A stretch of 22,468 nucleotides of DNA from Anaerolineae bacterium (GTDB taxonomy: Bacteria > Chloroflexota > Anaerolineae > 4572-78 > J111): NCBI GenBank assembly GCA_023151115.1, contig JAKLJP010000080.1, positions 1 to 22,468 on the forward strand. The letters run 5' to 3'. The notes under the pieces were generated by a model. That model had not been told where the DNA came from, did not search any database, and saw only the letters and a list, made by a program, of their open reading frames with translations. Both the position numbers and the translations under genes were made by a program. Shown one piece after another: positions 14,289-21,393 of the stretch (position 1 is the stretch's first letter; every line of letters begins with the position of its first letter).

Positions 14289-15215
14289 TTAATCCCCCTT
14301 TGAGAGTATATTCAATGCCTGGCTGATAAACCACTTGAGTCCGGCCCGCATCCTTTTTTCTGTAGGTGAGTCCAGCCCCCACGTGGCAATTTTAGTAATG
14401 GGGCGCAGCGCGGCGTAGAGATCCCAGTAGGGGAGATGGCTGACATCAAGCGGAGCCAGGGCTTGATACTGCCGGGTGAACTGGCGCATGGCGGCGCGGC
14501 CATAGGCCCATAAAAACTCAAGGCGGCTGTTGGCCAGGTCGGCCAGGGGGTCGCCTACGGCGGCGTCCTCCCAATCAATAATGGCCGCCAGCCGGCCTGT
14601 CTGCCACAAGATGTTCCCCGGCCAGAAATCGCCGTGCAGCAGGACCGCCTGATTGCGCGCCGGCAACGGCCAGAGTGAGTCTAATATAGCTCGGATTCGC
14701 CCTTCGTCAAATGTGGCATCAAGGGCGGCGGGGCGATCTCGCAGGATTTGGGCTACCCGGTTTTCCTGCTGGGGCAGAAAGGATAAATCCACTGCTGCGG
14801 CACTAAGTGTGTGAATCCGGGCCAGTTGCGTGGCAAGCTGCCGGGTAAGATCGGGCAGGTGAACTGGCGCGTCTTCCGGCGTGCCTTCGATGTATTCAAC
14901 GATGATGACAGGGGTGGGAAATATCTGGCCGGAGGAATCGAGGTAGTAAGGCGCGGGTACAGGCAGGTGATGTGCCTGCAATAGCTGCAACAGCTTGAAC
15001 CCGACGGCGGCGAGGTGCGGATTGTGAGCCAGGTCTGCCGCGCCATGCTGGCGGACCGCCAGCTTTCGGGTCTGGCCGTCGGGCTGCTCAATCTCCAGGG
15101 CTGTTACCTGGGCTGAAACGCCTCCGGCCAGCGGCCAGATCCGTCGCAGCTTGCTGTGCGGCTCCATCCGACGCAGCAATTGTTCAAACTTCGGGTCTTC
15201 GTTGGCTGTGGTCAA
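14289..15215 (-). CDS. Phosphotransferase family protein (APH / choline-kinase fold)
   Basis: The 308-residue soluble kinase-fold protein carries the phosphotransferase loop LLHGDFWPGNILW (about 192-204; catalytic Asp196, Asn201) and the metal-binding IIDWEDAAVGDPLADL (about 212-227, Asp214). An N-terminal lobe has a glycine-containing LAGGVSAQVTALEI. Relatives phosphorylate aminoglycosides, macrolides, choline, homoserine or sugars; the substrate cannot be named. The frame opens with a TTG at 15215 that overlaps the TGA of the AviRa-like gene (TTGA). The next in-frame ATG is 16 codons in, so the exact start is uncertain. Being coupled to an rRNA methyltransferase gene makes an antibiotic-related role conceivable but unproven. 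Confidence 0.87.
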   Translation of the reverse strand: MTTANEDPKFEQLLRRMEPHSKLRRIWPLAGGVSAQVTALEIEQPDGQTRKLAVRQHGAADLAHNPHLAAVGFKLLQLLQAHHLPVPAPYYLDSSGQIFPTPVIIVEYIEGTPEDAPVHLPDLTRQLATQLARIHTLSAAAVDLSFLPQQENRVAQILRDRPAALDATFDEGRIRAILDSLWPLPARNQAVLLHGDFWPGNILWQTGRLAAIIDWEDAAVGDPLADLANSRLEFLWAYGRAAMRQFTRQYQALAPLDVSHLPYWDLYAALRPITKIATWGLDSPTEKRMRAGLKWFISQALNILSKGD

Positions 15216-15997
15216 GGCTGCGGATCGTTTATTCCTGCGGGATAAGGCTGTAGCAATACTACCTGGCGTTTCCCTAATTGAAAATGTTCAACCCGCCGAT
15301 AGTGAGCGTGACCAACCCGCTGCTTTTTATCGGCCACAATGGCGACAACCGCCCCCTCAGCTAATACCGGGATCAACCCTTCAAGCATTTGCCCTATCTG
15401 GCCCTCGGCAACAGCCGGCGACGAAGTCAAAGGTTCCCAGGCCGTTTGTTGACCATACGGCACATCGGTCATGACCATATCTACCCTCTCCTCTGGCAGA
15501 TGGTCTTTAATAGCCCGCTGATCCGTGGCATTTGCCCTGAACAGGTGTGTTTTCAAGGGTCGGCGCTTGACTAACTTCAGGAGCCGATTTCTCAGGGTTT
15601 GAGCATGGCTGAGAGCCGACCGGTGTGAAGCTTTCTCATAGCGTTCGATCAGGGTTGAGAGTTCAACTATCCGGGCCTCTAACCCGGTCAGGGTCAACAA
15701 GTTCAGATTACGGGCCGCTACTTCGAGAATGTCCGGGTTAACGTCTGAGCCAATGATCCGATCTATCTCCTCCCCATGTAAATAGGCCAGGACGGTCAGA
15801 TGATAGGCTCCGCCGCAGCAAGGATCATAGAGAACAGCGGGTTTTGTCAAACCCTCCGCTTTACAAATGGCCCTGCACCGTTGAAAAATCTCGCCGGCCA
15901 GCCTGACAGGCAAAGCCGGATGGCCGGGTAAGCTGTAGAAAACGCCGCCGCTGGCATAAACGGAATAATCCTGCTTTTGAGCAAACCTGTATTGCAC
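15212..15997 (-). CDS. AviRa-like 23S rRNA methyltransferase
   Basis: The 261-residue SAM-dependent methyltransferase resembles AviRa, which methylates a 23S rRNA guanine and gives Streptomyces resistance to the orthosomycin avilamycin. Shared landmarks are the N-terminal SGGVFYSLPGHPALPVRLAGEIFQR (about 16-40), SAM motif I LYDPCCGGAYHLTVL (56-70), SDVNPDILEVAARNLNLL (84-101) and the motif IV TDVPYG (177-182). The start is GTG, preceded by GGTAGGGG. It is the first gene of a five-gene operon whose next gene, a phosphotransferase, overlaps it by four bases. It could provide resistance or be a housekeeping rRNA modifier; only the family assignment is well supported. Confidence 0.8.
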   Translation of the reverse strand: MQYRFAQKQDYSVYASGGVFYSLPGHPALPVRLAGEIFQRCRAICKAEGLTKPAVLYDPCCGGAYHLTVLAYLHGEEIDRIIGSDVNPDILEVAARNLNLLTLTGLEARIVELSTLIERYEKASHRSALSHAQTLRNRLLKLVKRRPLKTHLFRANATDQRAIKDHLPEERVDMVMTDVPYGQQTAWEPLTSSPAVAEGQIGQMLEGLIPVLAEGAVVAIVADKKQRVGHAHYRRVEHFQLGKRQVVLLQPYPAGINDPQP

Positions 15998-16043
15998 CTG
16001 TCCCCTACCGCCAAAGTCTCAAGCTACCAGCCTCAAGAATAAC

Positions 16044-16068
16044 AAAAAAGACGCTGGTGACAGCGTCT
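16044..16068 (-). terminator. Intrinsic terminator after the STAS-like gene
   Basis: On the minus strand AGACGCTG, a four-base loop and CAGCGTCT form a perfect 8-bp stem followed by TTTTTT. It lies 86 bp past the stop of the minus-strand gene at 16154 and insulates it from the AviRa operon. Confidence 0.9.
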
Positions 16069-16153
16069 CTTTACTGATTCTTACTTTTGCCTGTCTCTTT
16101 TTGGTGAGACTCACCTGCCACTACCTTGACCCAGGCGACCTTTATCGTGGCGG

Positions 16154-16612
16154 CTAGTCCTCTTTTGTCTGAGTGCTTGATAATCTTCCGATCCATTCAC
16201 TCGGGGGAAGATCGCAGATCATTAACCATTCCATTGCTTCTTCGGGTTTAGTGAATACTCCAATCCGAAGCCCCTGCTCATAATAGGAGTCCACAAATTC
16301 TTTCAGGTTCATTCTGGCCATAAGATCTTCTGGAACCACCAAAGCCCAAAATTTCCAGCCGGCATTAACTGCCCGAGGAAACCAATCGGTCATACTCCAC
16401 TCGGTATCCTCCGGGGAGAGGGCCGAATTTCCCCGATCATCCGAGAGCCACTTTGAGGCTTTGTACTCTTCCAGTGTCCTGGCCCCGGCGTTTAGAATCT
16501 CGCGAAATTTCTCACCGCCGATGGGCTGGTGAAAGGTGTGATGCACGATTTGTGTGTCAGAATGATACACCAGCTCGGCATATTCATTTTTGATAATAAT
16601 TATTTCGGACAT
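16154..16612 (-). CDS. SpoIIAA/STAS-like protein of unknown role
   Basis: The 152-residue soluble protein resembles the SpoIIAA-like/STAS fold family. An N-terminal strand (AELVYHSDTQIVHHTFHQP) and a helix (KFREILNAGARTLEEYK) are followed by the KWLSDDRGNSALSPEDTEWSMTDWFPRAVNAGWKFWALVV segment, seen in many short proteins from environmental bacteria. A second helix-strand part reads FVDSYYEQGLRIGVFTKPEEAMEWL. The role is unknown; regulation or small-molecule binding are guesses. It has a GAGGAG ribosome binding site, a consensus promoter, a palindrome at the predicted transcription start and its own terminator, so it is a well-defined single-gene unit. Confidence 0.7.
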   Translation of the reverse strand: MSEIIIIKNEYAELVYHSDTQIVHHTFHQPIGGEKFREILNAGARTLEEYKASKWLSDDRGNSALSPEDTEWSMTDWFPRAVNAGWKFWALVVPEDLMARMNLKEFVDSYYEQGLRIGVFTKPEEAMEWLMICDLPPSEWIGRLSSTQTKED

Positions 16613-16661
16613 CGGCCAGTCTCCTCATTGGGACAAGCGGACGTTTAAACAGCGGAATTAT

Positions 16662-16674
16662 GGGTAGATTACCC
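16662..16674. promoter_or_regulatory. Palindrome at the predicted transcription start (possible operator)
   Basis: GGGTA-GAT-TACCC is a perfect 5-bp inverted repeat lying immediately downstream of the -10 hexamer of the STAS-like gene, over the predicted start site near 16672. The position is suitable for a repressor or for a 5' leader hairpin. Confidence 0.4.
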
Positions 16675-16678
16675 CTCA

Positions 16679-16707
16679 ATTATATCCCGCTACCAGAACC
16701 CTGTCAA
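16679..16707 (-). promoter_or_regulatory. Perfect-consensus sigma-70 promoter
   Basis: On the minus strand an exact TTGACA (16702-16707) and an exact TATAAT (16679-16684) are separated by 17 bp. It drives the STAS-like gene, with a leader of about 60 nt. Confidence 0.85.
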
Positions 16708-16863
16708 AGCCCGTAACATGATCACGGCATCTCCTGGGTAGTGACGGGCTGATCTATGGCCCGCAATCAGGCGGCCTCCTTGCTCAATAACTCCCTCAGG
16801 CTGATAGCCTCGCGCGTAGTCAACCACAACCCTCCCTTTTTACTCCCTGACAAGCCCCAAACG

Positions 16864-16891
16864 GTTTTAGATTTTGGATTTACGATTGGGT
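16864..16891. repeat. Heptad-period repeat, GATTTTG-type
   Basis: Four degenerate 7-bp units run in phase (GTTTTAG, ATTTTGG and two more diverged). They belong to the same family as the array at 12097-12124. Confidence 0.55.
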
Positions 16892-16936
16892 TGAACCTAT
16901 GAAAACCGGCAAATTAGGGCAGCGTCTAACGCCGGG

Positions 16937-16967
16937 TGTGGATAACAAGGGCACTCCTTGTGGATAA
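16937..16967. promoter_or_regulatory. Pair of exact DnaA boxes
   Basis: TGTGGATAA (the complement of TTATCCACA) occurs at 16937-16945 and again at 16959-16967, in the same orientation and 22 bp apart, about two helical turns. A weaker relative, GTGGGGAAAA, follows at 16979-16988. They lie between divergent genes. This may be a DnaA-binding regulatory or titration site or part of an origin; no dnaA, dnaN or clear AT-rich unwinding element is nearby. Confidence 0.55.
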
Positions 16968-17180
16968 CTAGGGAAGCGGTGGGGAAAACTCGGATTGGCC
17001 CGGAGTTGGTCGTCATTTCAACCCAGAAGCGGCAAATTTAGCCTTAACGCTTGCCCCCCTCCCCACTCTCATGTATGATATGAGAACCTTCGGAAACCCA
17101 AGAGGCAACCTTGTCAGCGGCTCTGCGTCTGGCGATGAAGTCGCCGGATTATACCATAGCGGCCTATTAATCAGGCTAAA

Positions 17181-17226
17181 GCCGGGTTGACCCGGCGCAG
17201 TTTGGTAGCCCTGGCATTCATGCCGG
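17181..17226. repeat. REP-like palindrome pair
   Basis: GCCGGG-TTGA-CCCGGC (17181-17196) is followed by CCTGGCAT-TC-ATGCCGGG (about 17210-17226). Two GC-rich hairpins with a short linker are typical of dispersed extragenic palindromes. Confidence 0.6.
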
Positions 17227-17298
17227 GGCGGGCAAGTTGGACGAAATAGTTTCCGAAGGCTTTCTACCTGTCTTCTCACCTTCCAATCGACAAGGTTT

Positions 17299-17862
17299 AT
17301 GCTTACTTTCAAAAACGCTGCCGAACTTAAATCCTGGCTCACCGCCAATGGCATTGACCTCACCCGCTGGGGGACCGGCGGAGCCAAGACCGTAGAGAAC
17401 CTCTGGTCTGAACTGGCCGAGGGTGAGTCGGAGCTGCATACTGGCCCGCCGCGGCGGCTGGTGCGGATTGTCAGTGTGACGATTTGCCGGGGCCGGCGGA
17501 CGCTGGTGGAGGTGGGCCAGGCTTTTGGCGAAAACCAGTACCGCTACCGCGACATGCCGCCGACGGAAAAACTCAAACCGGGCGAGCAGCCGGTCGAGGC
17601 GGCCATTCGCTGTTTGCAGGAGGAGTTGGAAGTTACGGCTGACCAGGTCAGGATTATCTCCGCCGCCGCCGAGCCGGAGGAGACCATGCAGGACTCGCAG
17701 TCGTATCCCGGCCTGACCACCCACTACATTCGTTACCAGGTCGAAGCCAAAGTCGCCGGCCTGCCACGCCAATCCTTTTCTACCGTCGAGGCCGCCCACG
17801 AGGATGGCGACCCGGTCAAAAGCCATCAGTGGCGCTGGAAGCCCCTGGCGACTATTTCCTAA
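17299..17862 (+). CDS. Nudix-like protein with degenerate Nudix box
   Basis: The 187-residue protein has an N-terminal module (ELKSWLTANGIDLTRWGTGGAKTVENLWSELAEGE) before a Nudix-like core. At 90-112 the Nudix box (Gx5Ex7REUxEExGU) is recognisable but altered. Glu96, Arg104, Glu108 and Glu109 are kept. The first Gly is Glu90, the Glu after Arg104 is Cys105, and the last Gly is Glu111. It may therefore bind a nucleotide without hydrolysing it, or hydrolyse it with altered chemistry. AAGG precedes the ATG. The next gene begins four bases after its stop codon (three-base gap), so the two form an operon. Confidence 0.6.
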   Translation: MLTFKNAAELKSWLTANGIDLTRWGTGGAKTVENLWSELAEGESELHTGPPRRLVRIVSVTICRGRRTLVEVGQAFGENQYRYRDMPPTEKLKPGEQPVEAAIRCLQEELEVTADQVRIISAAAEPEETMQDSQSYPGLTTHYIRYQVEAKVAGLPRQSFSTVEAAHEDGDPVKSHQWRWKPLATIS

Positions 17863-17865
17863 ATT

Positions 17866-18324
17866 ATGAGTGAATTAACCCTCCGCGTTAAACAATTCCT
17901 GGCAGCCCATACTACCCTCACCCTGGCTACCCTGGCCGAAGATGGCCGGCCCCAGGCTGCGCCCCTTTTTTATGCCGAGTTGGACGACCTGTCACTGGTC
18001 TTCATTTCTGAGCAGCGAGTGCGCCACAGCCAGAATGTAGCCCGTGATGAACGAGTGGCCGCCGCCATTTATGCCGATGGGCAGCAGTGGCAGTTCATTC
18101 GCGGGGTGCAGCTCGAAGGGCGCTGTGTCGCCCTTTCCGGCGCAGCAGCCGAGGCCGCTCGCCGCGCCTATCTGGAAAAGTATCCTTTTATTATAGAAAA
18201 TCAACTATTGGCCGGTATGCTGGAGCAGATCACCTTTTACAAAATTACCCCCACCTGGCTGCGGCTGATTGATAACTCGCAGGGCTTTGGGCATAAGGAA
18301 GAGTGGAGGGCTGAGGGAACTTAG
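17866..18324 (+). CDS. Pyridoxamine-phosphate-oxidase-like flavin protein (YhbP/UPF0306-like)
   Basis: The 152-residue protein has the split beta-barrel pattern of FMN-binding PPOX proteins. TLTLATLAEDGRPQAAPLFYAELDDLSLVFISEQRVRHSQNVARDERVAAAIY is followed by FIRGVQLEGRCVAL, and the C-terminal region recalls E. coli YhbP (a YPF segment, then ITFYKITPTWLRLIDNSQGFGHKEEW). It probably binds FMN or F420; the substrate is unknown. It begins three bases after the Nudix-like gene's stop without a clear ribosome binding site, so translation is probably coupled. Confidence 0.8.
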   Translation: MSELTLRVKQFLAAHTTLTLATLAEDGRPQAAPLFYAELDDLSLVFISEQRVRHSQNVARDERVAAAIYADGQQWQFIRGVQLEGRCVALSGAAAEAARRAYLEKYPFIIENQLLAGMLEQITFYKITPTWLRLIDNSQGFGHKEEWRAEGT

Positions 18325-18352
18325 TACTTTATCAAGTAGCTTCTTTTTCTCG

Positions 18353-18406
18353 AAGAAATAAGAATTCAAGAAATAAGAAAACCGACCTTCTTATTTCTTA
18401 TTTCTT
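18353..18406. repeat. Heptad-period inverted repeat, AAGAAAT-type
   Basis: The left arm (18353-18381) has four AAGAAAT-type units with one extra base in the middle. The right arm (about 18388-18406) has the complementary ATTTCTT units, two of them exact. Together they can form an AT-rich hairpin between the flavin-protein gene and yacP. Confidence 0.75.
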
Positions 18407-18472
18407 GTTAAGCGGAGGTAACAGTTCCCTTTGTTCCTTCCGTCCTTTTAACATTCTCCCCCACTTTTCCCA

Positions 18473-18501
18473 TTGGTTTAACAAAATACCTATGTTATAA
18501 T
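18473..18501 (+). promoter_or_regulatory. Promoter predicted to give a leaderless yacP transcript
   Basis: TTGGTT (18473-18478) and an exact TATAAT (18496-18501) have a 17-bp spacer. The start codon ATG is at 18507, about where transcription should begin, and there is no room for a ribosome binding site. Confidence 0.65.
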
Positions 18502-18506
18502 AACGC

Positions 18507-18995
18507 ATGCAATGGCTGATTGACGGACATAACCTCATCGGGCAGATGCCCACCCTGCGGCTGGACGACCCCAACGACGAAGCTAAGCTGGTGGAGTATC
18601 TCCGCCGTTACCGGGCGCGAACCGGCCACCGGCTGACGGTGATTTTTGACGCCGGGCCGGAGTACCGGGTGGCGGAAACCAAAAAGTCCGGCGGGGTGAC
18701 AGTCCAGTTTACTCCTCATGGCCAGACCGCCGACCAGATGATTGTACGGCGGCTGCGGCAGGTGAAGAACCCGCAGGAGTGGGGCGTTGTTTCGTCAGAT
18801 CGAGCCGTGCAGCAGGCCGCCCGCCAGTCCCGGGTGAGGGTACTGGCGGCCCGCGAGTTTGCTCAACAACTGCTCCAAAGCAGTCCCGCTGCGCCAGAGG
18901 ATGACCGGGGCAGCCAGGTTGAGGTCAAGCTCTCGCCTGAAGAAGTTGACGATTGGCTCAAGCTCTTTAAAAAAAGTAGGGTAAACCATGAATAA
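18507..18995 (+). CDS. YacP-type NYN domain ribonuclease
   Basis: The 162-residue protein is a PIN-like NYN nuclease of the YacP family. MQWLIDGHNLIG places Asp6 and Asn9, LTVIFDAGPEY places Asp48, TADQMIV places Asp76 and GVVSSDRAVQ places Asp98; these acidic positions would bind catalytic metal. In Bacillus, YacP/Rae1 cleaves mRNA in the ribosomal A site. The last 35 residues are charged (LSPEEVDDWLKLFKKS). No ribosome binding site precedes the ATG and a TATAAT ends five bases before it, suggesting a leaderless mRNA. Its 3' end overlaps the kinase gene by eight bases. Confidence 0.88.
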   Translation: MQWLIDGHNLIGQMPTLRLDDPNDEAKLVEYLRRYRARTGHRLTVIFDAGPEYRVAETKKSGGVTVQFTPHGQTADQMIVRRLRQVKNPQEWGVVSSDRAVQQAARQSRVRVLAAREFAQQLLQSSPAAPEDDRGSQVEVKLSPEEVDDWLKLFKKSRVNHE

Positions 18996-19884
18996 ACCAA
19001 CCCCTCCATCAATCTCCCACGACAGCTTGGCTGCCGTTAACTCCTCTTCCTTCACCGACCTGGCTTTGGCCCACCAACGGATTACAACCCTGGAAACAGA
19101 ACTGGCTCAGACCCGGCAGGAACTGGCCGAAGCCAGGCGTGAACTGCGCGAGGCTGACACTCTCAAAACCGAATTTATCGCTACGGTCAGCCACGAACTC
19201 CGTACTCCCTTAAACTCAATTATCGGCTTTGCCAAATTACTCCTCAAACAAAAGATCGGCCCGCTCAACCCGGTCCAACAAACCGATGTCTCGCTCATTT
19301 ACGACAGCGCCCAACACCTGCTGGGCCTGGTCAACGATATTCTGGACCTGTCCAAAATCGAAGCGGGCAAAATCCGGCTCGACCTGGACTGGGTCAGTGT
19401 CGAGGAAATTATTGTGGGGGTCATGGCCTCGACATATATCCTGATCGAGGGCAAACCCATCGAACTCCGGGAAGAGATCGAGCCGAATTTACCCAGAGTG
19501 TATGTAGACCGCGGCCGTATCCGCCAAATTGTGATTAATATTCTATCCAATGCGGCCAAGTTTACCGATGCCGGCTGTATTACCATGCGCATCCGCCAGA
19601 TTACCAAAAACGACCAGCATTTTATCTGCTTCTCGGTTAAAGATACGGGCATCGGCATTGCCCCCGAAGATATGGACAAGGTTTTTGAAGCCTTTCGCCA
19701 GATTGACAGTTCGATTGCCCGGCGGGCCGAAGGTACCGGCTTGGGCATGCCGATTAGTTATCGCTTGGTCACACTCCACGGCGGCGAATTGTGGGTTGAA
19801 AGCCAGGTAGGGCAGGGCAGCACCTTTTCATTTACCATTCCCTTGCAGCCGCCGCCTGCTCTGGCGGAACGGGGTGGTAAGTAG
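18988..19884 (+). CDS. Soluble sensor histidine kinase
   Basis: The 298-residue kinase lacks membrane helices. Residues 25-60 form a coiled coil, followed by HisKA with FIATVSHELRTPLNSI (phospho-acceptor His69) and DILDLSKIEAGK. The HATPase domain has an N box around Asn187 (INILSNAAKFT), G1 DTGIGI (219-224) and G2 GTGLGM (249-254). There is no obvious PAS, GAF or other sensing domain, so input probably comes from a partner. The start overlaps the end of yacP by eight bases. A REC-kinase hybrid follows 144 bp downstream, giving a likely phosphorelay pair. Confidence 0.92.
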   Translation: MNKPTPPSISHDSLAAVNSSSFTDLALAHQRITTLETELAQTRQELAEARRELREADTLKTEFIATVSHELRTPLNSIIGFAKLLLKQKIGPLNPVQQTDVSLIYDSAQHLLGLVNDILDLSKIEAGKIRLDLDWVSVEEIIVGVMASTYILIEGKPIELREEIEPNLPRVYVDRGRIRQIVINILSNAAKFTDAGCITMRIRQITKNDQHFICFSVKDTGIGIAPEDMDKVFEAFRQIDSSIARRAEGTGLGMPISYRLVTLHGGELWVESQVGQGSTFSFTIPLQPPPALAERGGK

Positions 19885-19926
19885 GGATTAAAGATTAGGC
19901 AGTTCCAGGACTTAAATTCTTCAAGG

Positions 19927-19977
19927 GCGTGGTGCGTAAAGTAAATTTGCCACACACCACGCACTACGTACCACGAG
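19927..19977. repeat. Heptad-period inverted repeat, CCACGCA-type
   Basis: Four 7-bp units run in phase from 19950 to 19977 (CCACACA and CCACGCA are two). To the left, GCGTGGTG (19927-19934) is the exact complement of CACCACGC (19955-19962), forming the opposite arm. The element lies in the gap between the two kinase genes. Confidence 0.75.
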
Positions 19978-20028
19978 TGTAACAAAGTCATTTACGACTG
20001 TTAAGTAACTTCAGGCAAGTTGAGATTC

Positions 20029-21306
20029 ATGAGCAAAACGATCCTCTATGTTGAAGACAACGCCGCTAATCGAGTGCTGGTGCGCCAGGTTTTAGAAGGC
20101 GTTGGCTATACCGTGCTCGAAGCGACCGACGGCCTCAGCGGTATCAAAGCTGCCCAGGAAGCTCAGCCCGATTTGATTTTGATGGATATTAATATCCCCG
20201 GCATGGACGGCTACGAAGCGGCCACTCGCATCAAGAGCCTGCCGGAATTAAGCGATATTCCCATTATTGCTCTCACTGCCAAAGTTATGGCCGGCGACCG
20301 TGAACGAGCGTTGGCCGCCGGCTGCAACGGCTACATTGCCAAACCCATTGACGTTGACACCCTGCCCCGGCAGGTAGCCGAATTTTTGGGGGGGCTGCGG
20401 GAGAGCATCACCGTCGAGCAGGAAAGCGCCTACCTGCGCGAGTACAACGAGCGCCTGGTTGACCGGCTGGAGAAAAAAGTGCAGGAGCTAACCAAGGCCA
20501 ACGAAGCCCTGGCCCACACCGATGCCATGAAATCCCGCTTTATCAACCTGGCCGCACACGAACTGCGCACTCCGCTGGCGGCGGTGCATGGCTATCTGAG
20601 CCTGCTGACCAGTTCGGACAGTTCCTTTATGGGCCAGGCCGATGAGAAAACCTTACAAATTCTCGAAGGGGTTGTGACCGGGGTAGACCGGCTGCGGGGC
20701 ATTGTGCAAGACATGCTCGATGTGACCCGGATTGAGGCCGGCACGCTGCAATTGAAACACGCCCCTATCGGTCTGTCTCTAATTTTAGACAAGATTCAGA
20801 AAGACTTCAAAAATGTAGTCACCCGGCGGCAGCAAACCCTGTTGGTGGCCGACGCTCACCACATCCCTACCTTGTGGGCCGATGGCGAACGTGTGACCCA
20901 GATTTTGCGCAATTTGGTCAGCAACGCCGTCAAATACACTCCCGATGGCGGGACCATCGAGATCAAGGTGGACCTGTTGGGCGATGATTCCGATTTTGCC
21001 CGGAACTCACTCGCGCCGCAGCCCTTTGTAAAAATAACGGTCAGCGATACCGGCGTAGGCATTGCTGCAGAAGAGCAGGATCGTATCTTTGAAAACTTTT
21101 ACGAAGTCCGCGATATTGAACGGCATAGTACCAGCAAAACCGAATTTATGGGCGGCGGGACCGGCCTGGGCCTGGCTATTGCTCGCGGCGTCGCCCAGGC
21201 GCACGGCGGCTCGCTGTGGGTAGAAAGTGAGGGCCACGATCCGGTGCGCTGTCCTGGCAGTCAATTTCACCTCATTTTACCGCTGGGTGAACCGGCCAAA
21301 GATTAA
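20029..21306 (+). CDS. Hybrid response regulator-histidine kinase (REC-HisKA-HATPase)
   Basis: The 425-residue cytosolic protein opens with a receiver domain (about 1-122). It has the acidic pair in VEDN (9-10), phospho-acceptor Asp53 in LMDINIPGMDG, Thr83 and Lys105 (IAKPID). A coiled coil (about 130-165) leads to HisKA with FINLAAHELRTPLAAV (His177). The HATPase domain has an N box (LRNLVSNAVKYT), G1 SDTGVGI (339-345) and G2 GGGTGLGLAI. The REC-first order suggests that the upstream kinase or another kinase phosphorylates Asp53 to control this kinase. The ATG at 20029 is preferred to an in-frame TTG nine bases upstream. No DNA-binding output domain is present. Confidence 0.92.
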   Translation: MSKTILYVEDNAANRVLVRQVLEGVGYTVLEATDGLSGIKAAQEAQPDLILMDINIPGMDGYEAATRIKSLPELSDIPIIALTAKVMAGDRERALAAGCNGYIAKPIDVDTLPRQVAEFLGGLRESITVEQESAYLREYNERLVDRLEKKVQELTKANEALAHTDAMKSRFINLAAHELRTPLAAVHGYLSLLTSSDSSFMGQADEKTLQILEGVVTGVDRLRGIVQDMLDVTRIEAGTLQLKHAPIGLSLILDKIQKDFKNVVTRRQQTLLVADAHHIPTLWADGERVTQILRNLVSNAVKYTPDGGTIEIKVDLLGDDSDFARNSLAPQPFVKITVSDTGVGIAAEEQDRIFENFYEVRDIERHSTSKTEFMGGGTGLGLAIARGVAQAHGGSLWVESEGHDPVRCPGSQFHLILPLGEPAKD

Positions 21307-21393
21307 ATCCACGCTTTTGACATCTTATCTGGAAGACCTTATCATGGCCGCACTATCCGGGCCTGATTTTATCCATGCGAATTCAGGCCGGTT

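Larger units (their letters stand above)
16613..17298. other. Divergent intergenic region of about 690 bp
   Basis: No convincing gene is present. From left to right it holds the consensus promoter and operator-like palindrome of the STAS-like gene, an imperfect GCCCGT/ACGGGC inverted repeat (about 16709-16751), a GATTTTG-type heptad array, two exact DnaA boxes and a pair of REP-like palindromes. A weak AAGG ribosome binding site precedes the next gene. I could not identify a confident plus-strand promoter. Confidence 0.6.

Noticed and set aside
16937..16988. Confident call of a chromosomal origin
   Set aside because: Only two exact boxes are present, with no AT-rich unwinding region and no dnaA or dnaN nearby. 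Skew over the genome would be needed.
17013..17387. A 124-codon minus-strand frame in the divergent intergenic region
   Set aside because: It overlaps the start of the Nudix-like gene, crosses REP palindromes and has no recognisable protein pattern.
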